This document shows, in pieces, positions 6,310 to 6,989 of a DNA stretch of 6,989 bases. Source of the DNA: Nitrospinaceae bacterium. Lineage in GTDB: Bacteria; Nitrospinota; Nitrospinia; Nitrospinales; Nitrospinaceae. The notes below the pieces were generated by a model. The model was not told the DNA's origin and made no database searches. It saw only the letters and a list, made by a program, of their open reading frames with translations. The stretch is taken from positions 1 through 6,989 of the forward strand of contig JAJDAX010000265.1 of NCBI GenBank assembly GCA_029261615.1, read 5' to 3'. The translations under genes were made by a program, and so were the position numbers. The first letter of the stretch is position 1. Each line of letters begins with the position of its first letter.

Positions 6310-6989
6310 AAGTAGTCAAACCTTCTGGTTGCAAGACCTGCGACAACCGAGGCCAAAGGTGCCATCCGGGTAATACTGTCGCGGTCAAATTTCCTTGGGT
6401 TGATCTTCACCGTTTCCAACGGATTGAATACCTCCACCGAAACCGCCAGGCGATCCGAAAGCAGATTGTCCACACCTGGAATCAAGGCCCCGCCTCCACT
6501 TATAAACACCTGTTCAATGGTGCTGTTGGAGGTGGAACTGAAAAATTCAAATGACTTTTGGACCTCGTCGATAATCCCGTCAAAGGAGTCGACAATTTTG
6601 TCGATGATTTCCTGCCGTTCGATACTGTCCGGAATGATGCCCTGTTTGAGCCCCTCGGTTTCATTGAAATCGAGACCGTAATCCTTGCCCAGTTGGTGGG
6701 TCAAAACACTGCCCCCCAATGGAATGTCCCGCGTAAAAAAGGAAATCCCATCAAGCAGGAGATTTACATGGGTAAAGGAGTTACCAAGGTCCAACACAGC
6801 GACGCCACCCATGGTTTGCAGATCACGCTGAATCGCCAAAGCGTTGGACATCGCGAATACATCCAGGTCGATGATCACCGGCTTCAAACCTGCCGCCGTT
6901 AACACATCCGATCGGTTGTCAATGAGGTCGTTCTGTACAGCCACAAGGAGAATGTCTTCTTTTTCCTCTTCATCAAGCTCGCCAAATTC
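6306..6989 (-). CDS. pilM: Type IV pilus actin-like protein PilM, C-terminal part (runs off right edge)
   Basis: The frame is open from the right edge (EFGELDEEEKEDILLVAV...) to a TGA at 6308-6306, giving 227 residues; family members have about 350, so roughly the first third is outside the window. PilM is a cytoplasmic actin/FtsA-like nucleotide-binding protein that holds the N-terminus of PilN and is thought to relay between the motor ATPases and the alignment complex. Visible motifs are the phosphate-2 strand VAVLDLGNSFTHVNLLL (63-79), FFTRDIPLGGSVLTHQLG (84-101), the acidic ETEGLK (110-115) that follows in PilM proteins, and the adenosine motif VFISGGGALIPGVDNLL (161-177). A GTG at 6944 is in frame but is an internal Val codon, since homologous sequence (EDILLVAV) continues upstream. 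The gene overlaps pilN by four bases. Confidence 0.97.
   Translation of the reverse strand, partial: EFGELDEEEKEDILLVAVQNDLIDNRSDVLTAAGLKPVIIDLDVFAMSNALAIQRDLQTMGGVAVLDLGNSFTHVNLLLDGISFFTRDIPLGGSVLTHQLGKDYGLDFNETEGLKQGIIPDSIERQEIIDKIVDSFDGIIDEVQKSFEFFSSTSNSTIEQVFISGGGALIPGVDNLLSDRLAVSVEVFNPLETVKINPRKFDRDSITRMAPLASVVAGLATRRFDYL

Noticed and set aside
6942..6944. GTG as a possible start of a short PilM
   Set aside because: The frame continues upstream to the window edge with PilM-like sequence (EDILLVAV), so the GTG is an internal Val codon and the gene is cut by the window.
1..6989. Mobile elements, CRISPR arrays, tRNA or rRNA genes
   Set aside because: No direct or inverted repeat arrays, transposase motifs or structural RNA signatures were seen; coding sequence covers nearly every base.

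Overview
The window is one strand of a tightly packed type IV pilus assembly operon, read entirely on the minus strand (right to left). In transcription order it holds the 3' end of pilM (6306-6989, running off the right edge), pilN (5662-6309), pilO (5016-5651), a long pilP-type gene (3455-5008), a first secretin gene pilQ (1539-3440), a second secretin gene (49-1482, possibly from 1539), and the first 17 codons of aroB (1-52, running off the left edge). Junctions are ATGA overlaps (pilM/pilN, second pilQ/aroB) or gaps of 7 to 14 bases. The only larger spacer is 56 bases, between the two secretin genes if the better-supported start of the second is used. No promoter, terminator, RNA gene, mobile element, CRISPR array or plus-strand gene could be supported.

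The genes encode the alignment complex that crosses the envelope. PilM is a cytoplasmic actin-like protein. PilN and PilO are single-pass inner-membrane proteins whose periplasmic domains pair with each other. PilP is periplasmic and joins PilN/PilO to the N0 domain of the outer-membrane secretin PilQ, through which the pilus exits. The order pilM-N-O-P-Q is the classical one, and shikimate-pathway genes following pilQ are a known arrangement in several diderm lineages.

Three things depart from the textbook operon. First, the pilP gene encodes 517 residues instead of the usual 170 to 200: a large helical periplasmic region with two DUF2059-like segments comes before a C-terminal PilP beta domain, and there is no lipobox. 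Second, pilQ is present as two adjacent, clearly homologous copies; the first has an AMIN (peptidoglycan-binding) domain and the second does not. Third, both secretins keep exactly two cysteines in the mature protein, 71 residues apart and flanking the N0 domain, which suggests a conserved disulfide.

The organism is a diderm (Gram-negative) bacterium with moderate GC content. The long PilP and duplicated secretin argue against a standard gamma- or betaproteobacterium. A deltaproteobacterial-type or Nitrospinota/Nitrospirota-like lineage is a guess from gene style only and cannot be settled from this sequence.
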